NCBI GenBank assembly: GCA_010015675.1
Contig: ML976997.1
Span: 450,457-514,456, forward strand
Source: Byssothecium circinans
Taxonomy: Eukaryota > Ascomycota > Dothideomycetes > Pleosporales > Massarinaceae
Length of the DNA stretch: 64,000 nt
Direction: 5' to 3'
Positions 1 to 12,138 of the stretch are shown piece by piece; within the stretch, counting starts at the first letter, position 1, and each line of letters begins with the position of its first letter. The notes beneath the pieces were generated by a model. That model searched no databases and had not been told where the DNA came from. It saw nothing but the letters and a program-made list of their open reading frames with translations. Position numbers and translations under genes: made by a program.

Positions 1-3000
1 TCGCGAGCTCCCCTTTGACGTCTACGACCCGCATAACCCAAACACGCTCATGTCCAAGTTCGACAATATTGGCGCCGTGCTGCGCCATCGCGGCCGCACG
101 CAGCCTCGGCAACCTGCATTCTGGGTGCTAGATTCAAAGGGCAAGGAGATGGCCTCAATTACATGGGAAAAGGTCGCAAGTCGTGCAGAAAAGGTCGCAA
201 AGGTCATACGCGACAAGAGCAACCTGTACCGGGGCGATCGCGTAGCATTGGTGTACCGGGACACGGAGATCATCGAATTCGCCGTTGCGTTGATGGGCTG
301 CTTTATCGCTGGCGTTGTTGCGGTGCCCATCAATAGCGTGGATGACTATCAAAAACTCAATCTTCTCTTGACTACCACCCAAGCCCATCTTGCTCTAACG
401 ACGGACAACAACTTGAAGGCATTTCATCGTGACATCAGCCAGAACCGCCTCAAGTGGCCCAGTGGTGTCGAATGGTGGAAGACGAACGAATTCGGAAGCT
501 ACCACCCCAAGAAGCATGATGGGACCCCTCCTTTACAGGTGCCGGAAGTTGCGTATATTGAATTCTCGCGCGCCCCGACAGGAGACTTGAGGGGCGTTGT
601 GCTCAGTCATCGGACAATCATGCACCAGATGGCCTGCATTAGCGCTATGGTGTCTACTGTACCAACTGGCAATACCAGCAAAGATACCTTCAACATCGGC
701 TTGCGTGACCGAAACGGCAATTTCATCGCTAGTCCGCCTCGCTCTGGCCCCACGGAAATTATTTTGAGCTATCTTGACCCTCGAGAGAGTGCAGGCTTGA
801 TACTTGCGGTACTGTATGCTGTCTACGGAGGCCATACGACCATCTGGACAGAAGCATCAACCGTAGAGACGCCCGGTCTGTACGCTCATCTCATCACCAA
901 GTACAAAGCCACTATCATGGTTGCCGACTACCCGGGCTTGAAGCGAGCTGCATACAACTACCAGACGGACCCAATGGCAACGCGAAACTTCAAGAAGAAC
1001 ACCGAACCGAACTTTGCTTCTGTAAAGATTTGCTTGATCGATACGCTCACCGTCGACACCGAGTTCCACGAGATCTTGGGTGATCGGTGGTTAAGGCCAA
1101 TGCGAAATCCGAGAGCGAACGAACTGATCGCGCCCATGCTATGTTTACCGGAACATGGCGGCATGATCATTTCTGTGAGGGACTGGCTAGGTGGCGAAGA
1201 GCGTATGGGCTGCCCTCTCAGTATGGAAGAGGAAGGCGAGGAGGAGGAAGAGAAGAAAGTGGAAGACCCTACAGCTGCCAACGGCTACTCAAGCCTCATT
1301 GGTGGCGCCATCACTAAGAAGACTGACCAAAAGAAGAGCCGGACTGAGCTGACTGAAATACTGCTCGACAAGGAAGCACTGAAGGCCAATGAGGTGGTAG
1401 TGATTGCCATGGGCGAAGAAGCGAAGAAACGAGCCAACGAACCTGGTACTATGCGCGTTGGCGCTTTTGGATATCCCATACCAGATGCAACCGTCGCCAT
1501 CGTCGATCCCGAAACAAGCTTGCTTTGCTCGCCGTATATGATTGGCGAGATCTGGGTGGATTCGCCATCGTTGTCTGGTGGTTTCTGGCAGCTTCAAAAA
1601 CACACCGAGACCATCTTCCACGCCCGACCATACCGCTTTGTAGAAGGCAGCCCGACACCACAGCTGCTAGAGCTGGAATTTCTCCGCACCGGCCTGTTGG
1701 GATGCATAGTGGAGGGCAAGATTTTTGTGCTGGGCTTGTATGAAGATCGGATTCGACAACGAGTGGAATGGGTGGAACATGGTGTTCTAGAGGCTGAACA
1801 TCGATACTTCTTCGTGCAGCACCTTGTTACCAGCATCATGAAAACCGTACCCAAAATCTACGACTGCTCAGCTTTCGACGCCCACGTCAACGGCGAGTAC
1901 CTTCCCCTTATCTTGATCGAGACGCAAGCAGCGTCAACCGCGCCAACCAATCCCGGCGGACCGCCGCGGCAGCTGGACATACCCTTCCTTGACTCATTAT
2001 CCGACCGTTGCATGGAGGTGTTGTACAACGAGCACCATCTCCGCGTGTATTGCGTAATGATTACTGCGCCGAACACACTCCCACGTGTCATTAAGAATGG
2101 CAGGCGTGAGATCGGAAATATGCTCTGTAGAAAAGAGTTTGACAACGGCTCGCTCCCTTGCGTCCATGTAAAATTCGGCGTTGAAAGAGCAGTCCAAAAC
2201 ATTGCTTTGGGCGACGACCCAGCTGGCGGCCTCTGGTCCCCACAAGCTTCCATGGCACGGCAGAATTACCTCTTGTTGCAAGATAAGCAATATTCTGGTG
2301 TTGACCATCGGGAAGTCGTCATCGACGATCGCACTTCGACTCCACTGAATCAGTTCTCAAACATCCACGACCTCATGCAATGGCGTGTATCGCGGCAAGC
2401 TGAGGAGCTAGCTTATTGCACCATCGACGGGCGTGGAAGAGAGGGTAAAGGCATCAACTGGAAGAAATTCGATACCAAGGTGGCCGCAGTGGCCGTGTAT
2501 CTCAAGAATAAGGTCAAAGTACAGCCAGGCGACCACATCCTCTTGATGTACACGCACTCGGAAGAATTCGTTTTTGCCGTTCACGCCTGCTTTGTCCTAG
2601 GCGTCGTCGCGATTCCCATGGCACCCATCGATCAGCTACGACTGAATGAAGACGCACCAGCCTTGCTTCACATCATCGCCGATCTAAAAGTCAAGGCGAT
2701 CATCGTGAACACAGAGGTGGATCATTTGCTCAAGCTCAAGCAGGTTTCGCAGCATCTCAAGCAATCGGCTTTAATTCTCAAAGTAAGTATGCCACATGTT
2801 TACAATACGACCAAGCCTCCAAAACAGTCCCATGGCTGTCGCGAATTGGGCCTCACGATCCGTCCTGCTTGGGTACAGTCGGGATACCCAGTACTTGTTT
2901 GGACTTTCTGGACGCCAGACCAAAGACGCATTGCGGTGCAGCTAGGCCATAGCACAATCATGGCGCTTTGCAAAGTCCAGAAGGAGACTTGCCAAATGAC

Positions 3001-5121
3001 GAGCACACGACCTGTACTTGGGTGTGTGAGGAGCACCATAGGGCTGGGCTTCATCCATACATGCGTCATGGGAACTTTTCTTGCCACGCCCACATACCTT
3101 GTATCGCCTGTCGACTTCGCGCAAAATCCTAACTTGCTTTTCCAAACGCTTTCCAGGTATAAGATCAAGGATACATATGCGACAAGCCAGATGCTTGATC
3201 ACGCCATGGCAAAAGGAGCTGGCAAAGCCATGGCTATACATGAACTCAAAAACTTGATGATAGCAACCGATGGTCGTCCACGCGTCGACGTCTGTAAGTA
3301 TTACCCGACTTGTATCTTTCCGTTCTCTGACATGGGTAGATCAACGAGTCCGTGTGCACTTCGCGCCTGCAAATCTTGACCGAACAGCCATCAACACAGT
3401 CTACTCGCACGTCCTCAACCCCATGGTAGCGTCTCGCTCATACATGTGTATTGAACCCATCGAATTACACCTCGACCTAACCGCCCTGCGGCGAGGTCTC
3501 GTAATGCCGGTCGACGGGGATACGGAGCCGAACTCTCTGCTCGTCCAAGACTCCGGAATGGTACCTGTCAGCACTCAAATCGCCATTGTGAATCCGGAAA
3601 CGAACCATCTCTGCCTTAATGGGGAATACGGCGAAATTTGGGTCCAGTCCGAAGCCAATGCGCATTCCTTTTACGGAAGCAAGGAACGACTGGACGCAGA
3701 GAGGTTTAATGGGAGAACGGTCGATGGCGATCCGAATGTGCGATATGTGCGGACTGGTGATTTGGGCTTCTTGCACAATGTTACGAGGCCTATTGGACCG
3801 AATGGCGCGCCGATTGACATGCAGGTGCTGTTTGTGTTGGGTAGTATAGGTGATACTTTTGAGGTGAACGGGTTGAACCACTTCTCGATGGATATCGAGC
3901 AGTCGGTGGAGAGATGTCACAGGAACATTGTTCCAGGAGGATGGTACGTACGATCATCATTTCCAACAAGCAATATGACTGATACGATACAGCGCCGTCT
4001 TTCAAGCCGGTGGCCTGGTTGTCGTAGTCGTCGAAATCCACCGCCGCAACTTCCTTGCCTCTATGGTCCCCGTCGTCGTCAACGCCGTTCTAAACGAACA
4101 CCAACTCGTCATCGACATCGTCGCTTTCGTTATCCGCGGCGACTTCCACCGCTCCCGCTTAGGCGAGAAGCAACGGGGCAAAATCCTCGCCGGCTGGGTC
4201 ACACGCAAAATGCGCACCATTGCCCAGTACAGCATCCGGGACATCGATGGCTTCGGACTGCTCGGTCCAGAGCGGCAAATCGCAGAAGAGCAACCGCAAG
4301 GACGCATGAGCATGAGCGGCGCAAGCGGGACGCTTAGAGGAAGCATGAGTGGCGGAGGACCCGGAAGTATAAAAGGAGGCAGCATGCGTGCATCCAGTCT
4401 CGGAGCCGCGGCAGCCATGAACAAGCTTTCACTACAAACCGGCGGCCAATCTCAAGCTCAACATGGTCAAATGAACAGTGTATCTAGTTTCGGACCCTCG
4501 ATCCATGAACACCAACACCCCGGCCAGCAACAGCAGTATCCCGACGCTATCCCCGAGCTCGCTGGGAGGGAAGTCGAAGGCGGGGATACGCCGACGGGGG
4601 ATCGGAGGGGGTTTCTGTCCCAGGGAGAGGGGAGCAGGGGGTACTCGCCGCTGGATCATAGGGGTGTGTATGATGAGAGCCGCGAGGGATATGGAGAGCA
4701 GCAGCATCAGCAACAGCAGTTTGGCGCCCCTTCACCATCGCAGTTACCGGATATCTTACGTCCTGGACCCCCGCCCGAGGAACACCAATACCATCCCTCT
4801 CAATACCAACAACAACAACAATACTCGCACTCACAACAGTATGACGAATCACAGCAGCAGCAGCACAACAGGCAATTCGACTTCGACCTCCCGCAGCAAG
4901 GGCGATCACAAGCGCAATCGCATAATGACCACCGCTTCTCGTACGAGGAACCGTATCACGGCGGCGGCGGTGGCGGCGGTGGCGGCGGGGGAGGGGGATT
5001 GAGAATAGCGAATGCGGACGCTAGTTCGGATTCCGAGGGCGATGGGGAGTGGAGGCAAGAAGCGCTTATGAGTATGAATTTCGCGGGTGGGGAGGGGCCT
5101 AGTGCGATTGGGAAACTGTAG
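1..5121 (+). CDS. CPS1: CPS1/DIP2-like twin adenylate-forming-domain protein (5' end outside window)
   Basis: The frame is already open at base 2, so the N-terminus lies upstream. The ATG at 50 is probably internal. Exons are <1-3293, 3340-3943 and 3993-5121, giving 1674 visible residues; introns of 46 and 49 bp join in phase as DV-YQRVRV and PGG-CAVFQ. Two AMP-binding/FAAL-like modules are visible, the first from about residue 20 and the second from about residue 790 (NIHDLMQWRVSR). The order matches fungal CPS1 and animal Disco-interacting protein 2. In that family the adenylation domains resemble fatty acyl-AMP ligases; CPS1 is known as a virulence-associated gene in Cochliobolus. The last 250 or so residues are low complexity: Ser/Gly-rich, then Gln-rich, then a run of 13 Gly encoded at 4960-4998. 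Family assignment is firm; the substrate is unknown. Confidence 0.93.
4960..4998 (+). repeat. GGN codon run encoding 13 glycines
   Basis: Thirteen consecutive Gly codons, mostly GGC/GGT, lie in the disordered tail of the CPS1-like protein, just after a Gln-rich stretch with CAG/CAA runs (about 4690-4875). It is a coding microsatellite that could vary in length between strains. Confidence 0.85.
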
Positions 5122-5480
5122 GGTCGACGAGTGAGAAGAGATAGATGGGTTTTTGGCGGTGATTGCATTGCATTGGGTTGCATGATGATGTTAGCTTTGG
5201 TGTTTGTGTTTGTGCTGGTTGGTGTTGGAGTTGACTGAGTCATGAAGAAGGGAGGGACTATGGGGTGGGGGTTGGGGTTCTGGGGGTTAGAGTAAGGTTT
5301 GTTTGGTTGGTGAGGGGGGAAAGTCGAGGGCGTTGGACTTGTTGTTGGTTTCTTTTTTATGGTGTTCCCGTTGGCGCTGGTGCTGGTGCTGGTGTTGAGA
5401 CGAAAGAGATGAAATGAGGGCATCGCTTGGGGTTGGGGTTGGGGTTATTTTTTCCCATATTCGACTTTCATTCCATTCCA

Positions 5481-5554
5481 TCGATTAACTGACCCAAGTT
5501 AATCAATCAATGGATCAATGGATCAATCAATGGATCGATGGATCAGTTAATTGA
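5481..5554. repeat. Imperfect inverted repeat with GATCAAT-type tandem loop
   Basis: The arms 5481-5496 and 5539-5554 are complementary at 14 of 16 positions, with core TTAACTGA / TCAGTTAA. The loop between them is made of repeated ATCAATGG-like units. It lies about 360 bp past the CPS1-like stop codon and could form a hairpin in the 3' flank; a role is not shown. Confidence 0.6.
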
Positions 5555-5710
5555 CTAATCCAAACCAAACTACTCCAATCCAGTCTGCATATATATATTT
5601 ATAATAAACCGTACCGTACTGTATCATTGTATAGGTAGGTCTAGCTAGCACTGTGTATGTATGTACGGTACTACAGCGCTTGGCGCGTATCACGGGGGAG
5701 AATATAAGAA

Positions 5711-5750
5711 GGTAAGAAGGTAAGAGGGTAAGAGGGTAAGAAGGTAAGAA
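5711..5750 (+). repeat. Five tandem copies of GGTAAGAR
   Basis: Five direct 8-bp units (GGTAAGAA, GGTAAGAG, GGTAAGAG, GGTAAGAA, GGTAAGAA) lie head to tail inside a longer purine-rich tract that continues to about 5930. Confidence 0.85.
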
Positions 5751-8700
5751 GGGAAGGAGGAAAGCAAGCAAGTAAGAAACCACGTAAGAAACCACTAAAG
5801 TAAGAAAGAGTTAAGGGAAGTTTAATAGAGTAGAGTAGGGAAGAGTACAGAAGAGTAAGATAGGATATATAGGGTAGGGTAGAGGAAGGTAAGGTAGGAT
5901 ACAAGATGATACAATACGATACTATACTATATGAATAGGAGCTAGAATCTGTAGGGTGCGAATTTATCATTCATAGAGTCTAGGGTCTAGAGTACTAAGC
6001 TGAGACAGTAGAGTATGTTTGTCTTTGTGGTGGTTGTTTGTTGTTCGTATCCGGATTGTCTTCGTGTTTATAACGTTGAAAGAAAAGTTGAACGGCAACC
6101 TAGCGCTAACGTACAACACCTTAGCCCTAACGCTTAAAACGCTCACAAGCCATCTCTCTCCAACCCATGAGTGAGTGAGTGAGTTCATCGTCAAAGAATC
6201 CAAACCCTCCAAAAAGAAATAGGGGCAAAACCCGAATTTTCCCCCTTCCACCTCGCATACTAATCATATGCGCGATATGACAATAAAGCGCGCGGATATA
6301 TATATGTACGTATGTACGCAAACCGTCTAGTCGACGTGAACGGTTGTTTTAAGAGTCATTGGAAGCTTTTTAGATAGGGCGTGGATGCCGAGGTATCTAG
6401 CTGCGGGTACCTATCATCACTCCACCCGGCCAGCAACCAGCAACCCGGGAACTGGGCATTGGTGCGATAAATTCGCGCCGGCGAGCCGCTGCCTGTGAGA
6501 ACCGCCACCCGAAGACGGGTACTTTAAGTGGGGATACGGGTGCGGGTACCAGAAGGGAAATTCTAGAAGGGTGCTGTTGCGTTGCAGAGAGATTGATCGG
6601 AGGTGGGGTTGCTGACTCGAGTTGATTATTGCGATACCATGCCGTGGATCAATTTCGCTAGTTAATAGTACAATGCAGATGTAATAAGACAGTGTGTTAA
6701 TGCGATGATGTGGAAAGAGAGTGCGAAGACGGGGCTGTGGTGTGAGACAGCGAGCTGGATTGAAAGCGTTGCGCGACTGCGAGATTCACACTTCGGAAGT
6801 GTTTTATCGTATGACTGGACTGGAGTGAGTTGAACCTATCCAGCGCTTACGCCACGAAAACCATGAAACCAATTGTTTCGTGTAGCGTAGGACCTGTAAG
6901 CGACATGACATCTCATCTATTTGCCGCTAATGCAGGGCAATTCAATACCTTTGTCGCGTGGGCGGTACGCGAGATGAAAGGTACCTCGGGTTCTTCCGCT
7001 GCAAAGTTGGTGATGGCATGAATGGTTTGTTTCTACGCGGATGCGACGGCGACGAGGTTGTCGGAACTGAGAGCCGGTGGACTTTGAGAGCTTGGTTGTT
7101 ATAGGTAGTGGGCGGCTGTGTTTGTCCGGAGGTCTCAATGCGCCTCGGTCGCCCTCGTTATCCACCACATGAGGAACAGTCCTTGGATTGGAATCCCGTC
7201 ATTCACAGGTGTGAACGCAAGGTAGTAGTCGCAGTCGCAGGCTCGCCTGACCGTGATGCGATGGCAAGCAACCCTTTTATTACAAGAGGCAACCTCGCTC
7301 TTAGTACTGGCTTGGAAGCTCTCAAGTATGGAGTCAAAGTCCGAAGGATCTCCTTGCGTTTTTGCGGAGTCGTGGCGTGACACCAGCGATGATGCTGGAG
7401 TGGCCCAAATAAGAGCATGCTCAGGCGTTGTATGCCCAGTGGCTGTTATTGGACTGGAATTTCTCCGTGGACCCAGACTCCGTGGTTCTAAGGTCTTGGT
7501 GTATTGTGGAGATTGCAGAGGAGACTGAGCGTGGCGTGTCTAGTCCGTAGACGTGCGCTTGTCAGCAAAAATTACGCACGACAGCTGGGCGTCGGTGCCG
7601 TAGGGTGGAAGGCTTGAGGGATCGGCGGCCGGGGAGGCTCGCTTAGATGGCTGCTTTGGGAAGGGGCTGTGAACCGGACGTCTGGATTTGGAGACGTCAT
7701 TTGGCGTGTTTCAGCTTGGCGGCGGGTATCGGCTGAGAGACACGATAGAAACAATGAACAATCCAACAGAGATGGAGAAATAGAGATAGGAGAGCGGAGG
7801 AGTGTATCAGAGATATCGAGGTGAAGGTAGGGACGAGCCGATGAACAGCTGAACAACGTGACACGGAGGCCGCATGAAAGACGGTGAGCTGAGGGTGGCG
7901 CGGTCATAAAGCTTGGCATGAAACACGACAGCCTGATTGGCTGCGCATCTCGCTAGAGCCGTTTCAGCGTTTCGTTTGGTCAGACGTCGACAGGGTGTCA
8001 TTGGCCTGTGGCTTGCCCTTCCGGTGCCCTTCCACTGCCCCCCAGTGCCCCCGCGGTCGTGGACAGGGCTTCATATCCACACGCTCCCTCCCACCGGCCT
8101 CTTTCCCACGCACATCGCGACGTCCTCAGTCTTTACCTACCGTCCGCCTTTCGCTTCTCGCCCGCTTGTTCGTCATTCGTTTTGACAGCGTGCCTTTCAT
8201 TCTTTGAGCCCTTTGTTCACTTTCCCAACCAAAGGTCCAGCAGACGACAGCCGTGCTATTTCTGAAGCTACCAGTTCTTCCCCTTCACCTTCTTCAGTCA
8301 TCCGCTCAGCGCACCGACAGTCACACCACTCGGACACTCCATCGACTTCACCGCCACACATAACTGCTCCACCGGCCATCATCCTCGCTCCTGGGTAGCA
8401 TTCTCTTCACATCACCACTGTGCAGCGCATTCAAGAACCCTTGGCCCGTTCATAGTGCACCTTGACCTCGACCTGCTCACCCTCCCCAGCGCGCACATTG
8501 TTCAGTCTTTGTTATGCATTCACGGTGACCCTCCACAATTCCCTTCTTTGTGAAGCAAGCGAGCATTCCTCACTCCGTCGTTGCCCCGTGGGATAAAGTC
8601 GTCAACAAGCCCACAATATAGTCTCCACTTCACCACAGACTCACGAGCGCACCTGGTAGTGCCTCACTTCACTGAGCCCAAGGGACGTCGCCAAACACCG

Positions 8701-8815
8701 CGCTACCGCAAACCCCCACCGTCGCTCTCAACCATCGCATAGTTCTTTTACGCGAGCCCGGACTCGCGACTACGTCAGCTTTCCTCTTCGTGCGACCGAG
8801 ACCACCCAAACCCAC

Positions 8816-10696
8816 ATGTCCACGTACCTCCTCCCCCGGCGGGCGGAGACATCGACATCTACGCCCCATGACCTCACTGAACTCACCGACCTCGCGCGCC
8901 GCGCCTCCATCTTGAAGGGCTGGGACGCCGCCGCCTTTGGAAATCTCGACTTTTCCCACGGCCTCACGGGCGTCGACCAAGATGGCAACTTCCTCTGGGT
9001 CGACACTTTCCTCTACATGCTCGCTGCTATGGCCGCTATCCTCCTGGGGATGCGGATAACAGGCATGATTTGGAAACAAATGCGCCATCTTACCGTGATC
9101 ACGAACCCGGAGAGGCAGACATATTGGGCATACAACACGACAGCATGGTGGCCATGGCTAAACCGCCATATCATGATGGCGCCTCTCCACAAGCTCAAGC
9201 ACAACTCTGGGTTTCAACTCTCCAGCGCCATCGACAACGGAACTCTGCCCGGCCGTCTCCACTTCATCATGTTGGTCATCTACGGCGGCTTGAACATCGC
9301 CTGGTGCCTTGCCCTTCCCTGGAACAACCCCGAATCTGCGTCCGTCGTCGCCGCTCTTCGTGGCCGTTCCGGTACTCTTGCCGCCCTCAACCTCATCCCG
9401 ACCATCCTCTTCGCTCTCCGCAGCAACCCACTCATCCCTCTCCTCCAGGTCTCGTACGATGACTTCAACCTGTTCCACCGCTGGGCTGGACGCATCAGCA
9501 TCCTCGAGGCCATCATCCACACCGCATGCTGGCTCCACAACACTCTCGCCGGTGGTGGAGCTGAAGCCGTCGCGAAGGGTCTCCGCCAGGAGATGTCTTA
9601 CGGCTACGGCATGGTCAGCACCGTGGCCTTCGTCGTAATTCTCATCACGTCCCCTTCGCCAATCCGCCACGCCTTTTACGAGACCTTCCTCGGCATCCAT
9701 CGCGTGATGATCATCGTATCCGGCGTTGGTCTCTATGTTCACCTCGAGAAGCATGGCCTTCCGCAACTCCCATGGATGTGGCTCATCATGATCTTCTACG
9801 CGGGTGAGCTCTTTATGCGCACCATCTACATCATCTACTACAACTTCCGCTTCAGCCGCGCCTCCCGCATCAAAGTTGAAGCCCTCCCCGGTGAGGCCTG
9901 CCGTCTGACCATCGACCTCGTGCGCGACTGGCACGCCAAGCCGGGCTGCCACGTGCACGTCTACATGCCCGCCCTCTCGCTCTGGTCCTCGCACCCGTTC
10001 TCCGTCGCCTGGGCCGACACGCCAACTCCGAACTCCAAAACCCTCACCGAATCTGCTCTCGAATCCGGCGTCCCGTCACCGCTCGCGCGCCAAACGACGC
10101 GCCAAATCAGCCTCATCTGCCGCGCGCGAACGGGCTTCACCCGCAAAATGTACGAAAAGGCCTGCAGCAAAGCACCCTACACCTTTTTCGACACATTCGG
10201 CTTCATCGAAGGGCCCTACGGCGGCCACCACAGCCTCGACTCCTTCGGCACTGCCGTCCTCTTCGCCGGCGGCGTCGGCATTACCCACCAAGTCATGTAC
10301 GTCAAGCACCTCGTCAACGGCTACTACACGGGCACCACAGCTACGCAACGCATCGTGCTCTGCTGGACAGTCCCCGACGCGCAGTCCCTCGAATGGGTGC
10401 GTCCCTGGATGGACCAGATCCTGCGCATGCCGGGCCGCAAGCAGTGTCTGCGCATCAAGCTTTTCATCTCTCGGCCGAAAGGCCGTATTGAGAATAAAGC
10501 AGGTGACAGCGTGGTTATGTATGCGGGACGATGCAATGCGGCGACGGAGATTGAGCGCGAGTTCAAGAGTCGCGTGGGTGCTATGGCTGTTACGGTGTGT
10601 GGGTCTGGTGGTATGGCGGATAGCGTGCGGGCGGCGTCGAGGAGTTGGGTGGAGGAGGGGAGCGTGGAGTTTATTGAGGAGGCTTTTACGTTTTAG
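8816..10696 (+). CDS. Ferric reductase-like transmembrane oxidoreductase (FRE/NOX family)
   Basis: One exon, 626 aa. Such proteins move electrons from cytosolic NADPH through FAD and two haems across a membrane, usually reducing Fe(III) or Cu(II) at the plasma membrane. Hydrophobic segments lie near residues 64-86, 149-168, 187-203, 228-242, 264-279, 296-310 and 319-341. Candidate haem ligands are the His pairs H221/H235 and H295/H309 in HRWAGR and HRVMIIV contexts. The FAD motif HPFS is at 393-396. NADPH-binding elements are GPYGG (466-470), GGVGIT (485-490) and a C-terminal CGSGGMADSVR. No signal peptide is evident. The upstream ATG choice is supported by the long C/T-rich leader. Which metal it reduces cannot be told from sequence. 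Confidence 0.93.
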   Translation: MSTYLLPRRAETSTSTPHDLTELTDLARRASILKGWDAAAFGNLDFSHGLTGVDQDGNFLWVDTFLYMLAAMAAILLGMRITGMIWKQMRHLTVITNPERQTYWAYNTTAWWPWLNRHIMMAPLHKLKHNSGFQLSSAIDNGTLPGRLHFIMLVIYGGLNIAWCLALPWNNPESASVVAALRGRSGTLAALNLIPTILFALRSNPLIPLLQVSYDDFNLFHRWAGRISILEAIIHTACWLHNTLAGGGAEAVAKGLRQEMSYGYGMVSTVAFVVILITSPSPIRHAFYETFLGIHRVMIIVSGVGLYVHLEKHGLPQLPWMWLIMIFYAGELFMRTIYIIYYNFRFSRASRIKVEALPGEACRLTIDLVRDWHAKPGCHVHVYMPALSLWSSHPFSVAWADTPTPNSKTLTESALESGVPSPLARQTTRQISLICRARTGFTRKMYEKACSKAPYTFFDTFGFIEGPYGGHHSLDSFGTAVLFAGGVGITHQVMYVKHLVNGYYTGTTATQRIVLCWTVPDAQSLEWVRPWMDQILRMPGRKQCLRIKLFISRPKGRIENKAGDSVVMYAGRCNAATEIEREFKSRVGAMAVTVCGSGGMADSVRAASRSWVEEGSVEFIEEAFTF

Positions 10697-11057
10697 GCCT
10701 GATGATACCCCCTCTCGCGAGAGAGAGAAAAAGAGAAGAAAAAGCGAGAGAAAGAGAGCGTGTCAGCGTTCATGTCGTCGTTGTAGGACGGATGAACGGA
10801 CGGGGATTATATCCCGCCCCGCCTCTGCGTCCGCATCCCGCATCTGCATCTGCATCTGCATTTATCAACTGCTTGCATTTACACGCATCATCCCTGTCAG
10901 CGTATAATCAGCGTTTGTTTGTTTGTTTGTCTGTTGTCCCCCGATCTAGAATCCCACCTAGATAGATTCTAGACGTCATGTAAATATTTTTTTTTACTTT
11001 TAACTTTTCACTTTTCATTTCATGTCTATCCTTTAACTTTAGGGCCTAGCCGTACTG

Positions 11058-11090
<33 letters not shown>

Positions 11091-12138
11091 TATTACTCCT
11101 TTATATTACGTTTTTAGCCTTTTTTTTTTCTTTTTTTTTTTCTCAATTCATGTATCTATATTTTTCTTTTTGGTTTGCTCTGGATGTCTTGTCCTTGCTG
11201 TATGAGAACATGCGAGAAAGCGGAGGGGAGGGGTGAATGAGGCAAGGGAAGGGAAGGGACGGGACGGGACGGGACCTGACGAGACGAGAGGAGGGTGGAG
11301 GGACTTTAAGGGGAGAGTAATTGTTTAGTTTGGAAGGAAAAGTAAAAGTAAAAGGAAAGGGCGCTGAGTTAGTTATGTTTTTTTTTGTATATGTTATATG
11401 TTATGGTGTGTCTGTCTAATTGGTTGGTCTGTATTCAAGTGTCTGTATTTGAGTGTCTGTATTTGTATTTGAGTGTCTGTGTTCAAGTGTCTATTGTCGT
11501 ACCCAGGATGGGAGTGAAGAGGGAGAGAGAGTGTGTGTGTATGTGTGTAGTGTGTTGTGTAGATTATCTGACGCATGTCTTGGATTTGAATTTCGAGGGA
11601 ATTTCGAGGATATTTGCTGCTACCCCTCCCTTCCTTCTTTCCTTCTTCCCTTCCTTTCTTGCTTTCTTTCATAGATTATTTAGTGTGTATGTAATCATTC
11701 AAGCGGCCTAGCTGAACCATTAGCTGGATCCCAGGCGCAGGTTTTGGAACTCAACTCGCTGTCGGTAAACGTAGACTTTCACGCGGAAGCGTGTTCATAC
11801 CTAGGTAGGGCATTAAAGTCGCATCGACTCTAGAATGGAATTCCATGTTTCTGATGCGAACAGTTCGACGTGTGATGGCGCGGGAATACCATGGTAGCCT
11901 TGACTGAATCCTACTATGGTAGTGAATGCGACTTCACCCTTCCGTTTCGCGCCGCCGTGCATGCAGCCCCGCTTCAATGTTTCGTCTTATAAGTATCACG
12001 TGCGTGGACTCTGCCTAGCCGGGCAGGAATCAATCAACCAACCTTCAACCTAGTCGGTTGCCCTCCAGTATATCATGCTCTCTTTGCTTCAATTTATCGT
12101 CTCTCCATAGGTCTTCTACAACGCCTCTCTAGCTTCGC
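10697..12138. other. Intergenic region with microsatellites
   Basis: No gene is recognised. It carries the 3' flank of the reductase gene, homopolymer T tracts near 10986 and 11120-11150, an ACT microsatellite (11066-11090), short GGGAC/GGGAA repeats near 11240-11280 and GTGTCTGTATTT-like repeats near 11440-11490. Confidence 0.6.
11066..11090. repeat. (ACT)n microsatellite, about 8 copies
   Basis: Uninterrupted ACT trinucleotide run in the spacer after the reductase gene. Confidence 0.9.

Larger units (their letters stand above)
5122..8815. other. Long gene-poor spacer with simple repeats and pyrimidine-rich leader
   Basis: No convincing gene was found in these 3.7 kb. Open frames are short and lack homology-like composition. 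The left half holds purine-rich simple sequence, including an inverted repeat at 5481-5554 and an 8-mer array at 5711-5750. From about 8000 the + strand turns C/T-rich, which is typical of a fungal promoter and 5' leader feeding the reductase gene at 8816. Inverse CCAAT boxes (ATTGG) occur at 7936-7940 and 8000-8004. Confidence 0.6.

Noticed and set aside
6830..7528. Several 60-90-codon frames on both strands
   Set aside because: Overlapping each other, no consistent coding bias or splice structure.
9158..9994. 278-codon minus-strand frame rich in Asp/Glu/Gly
   Set aside because: Antisense shadow of the ferric reductase-like gene; composition mirrors G/C-biased third positions.
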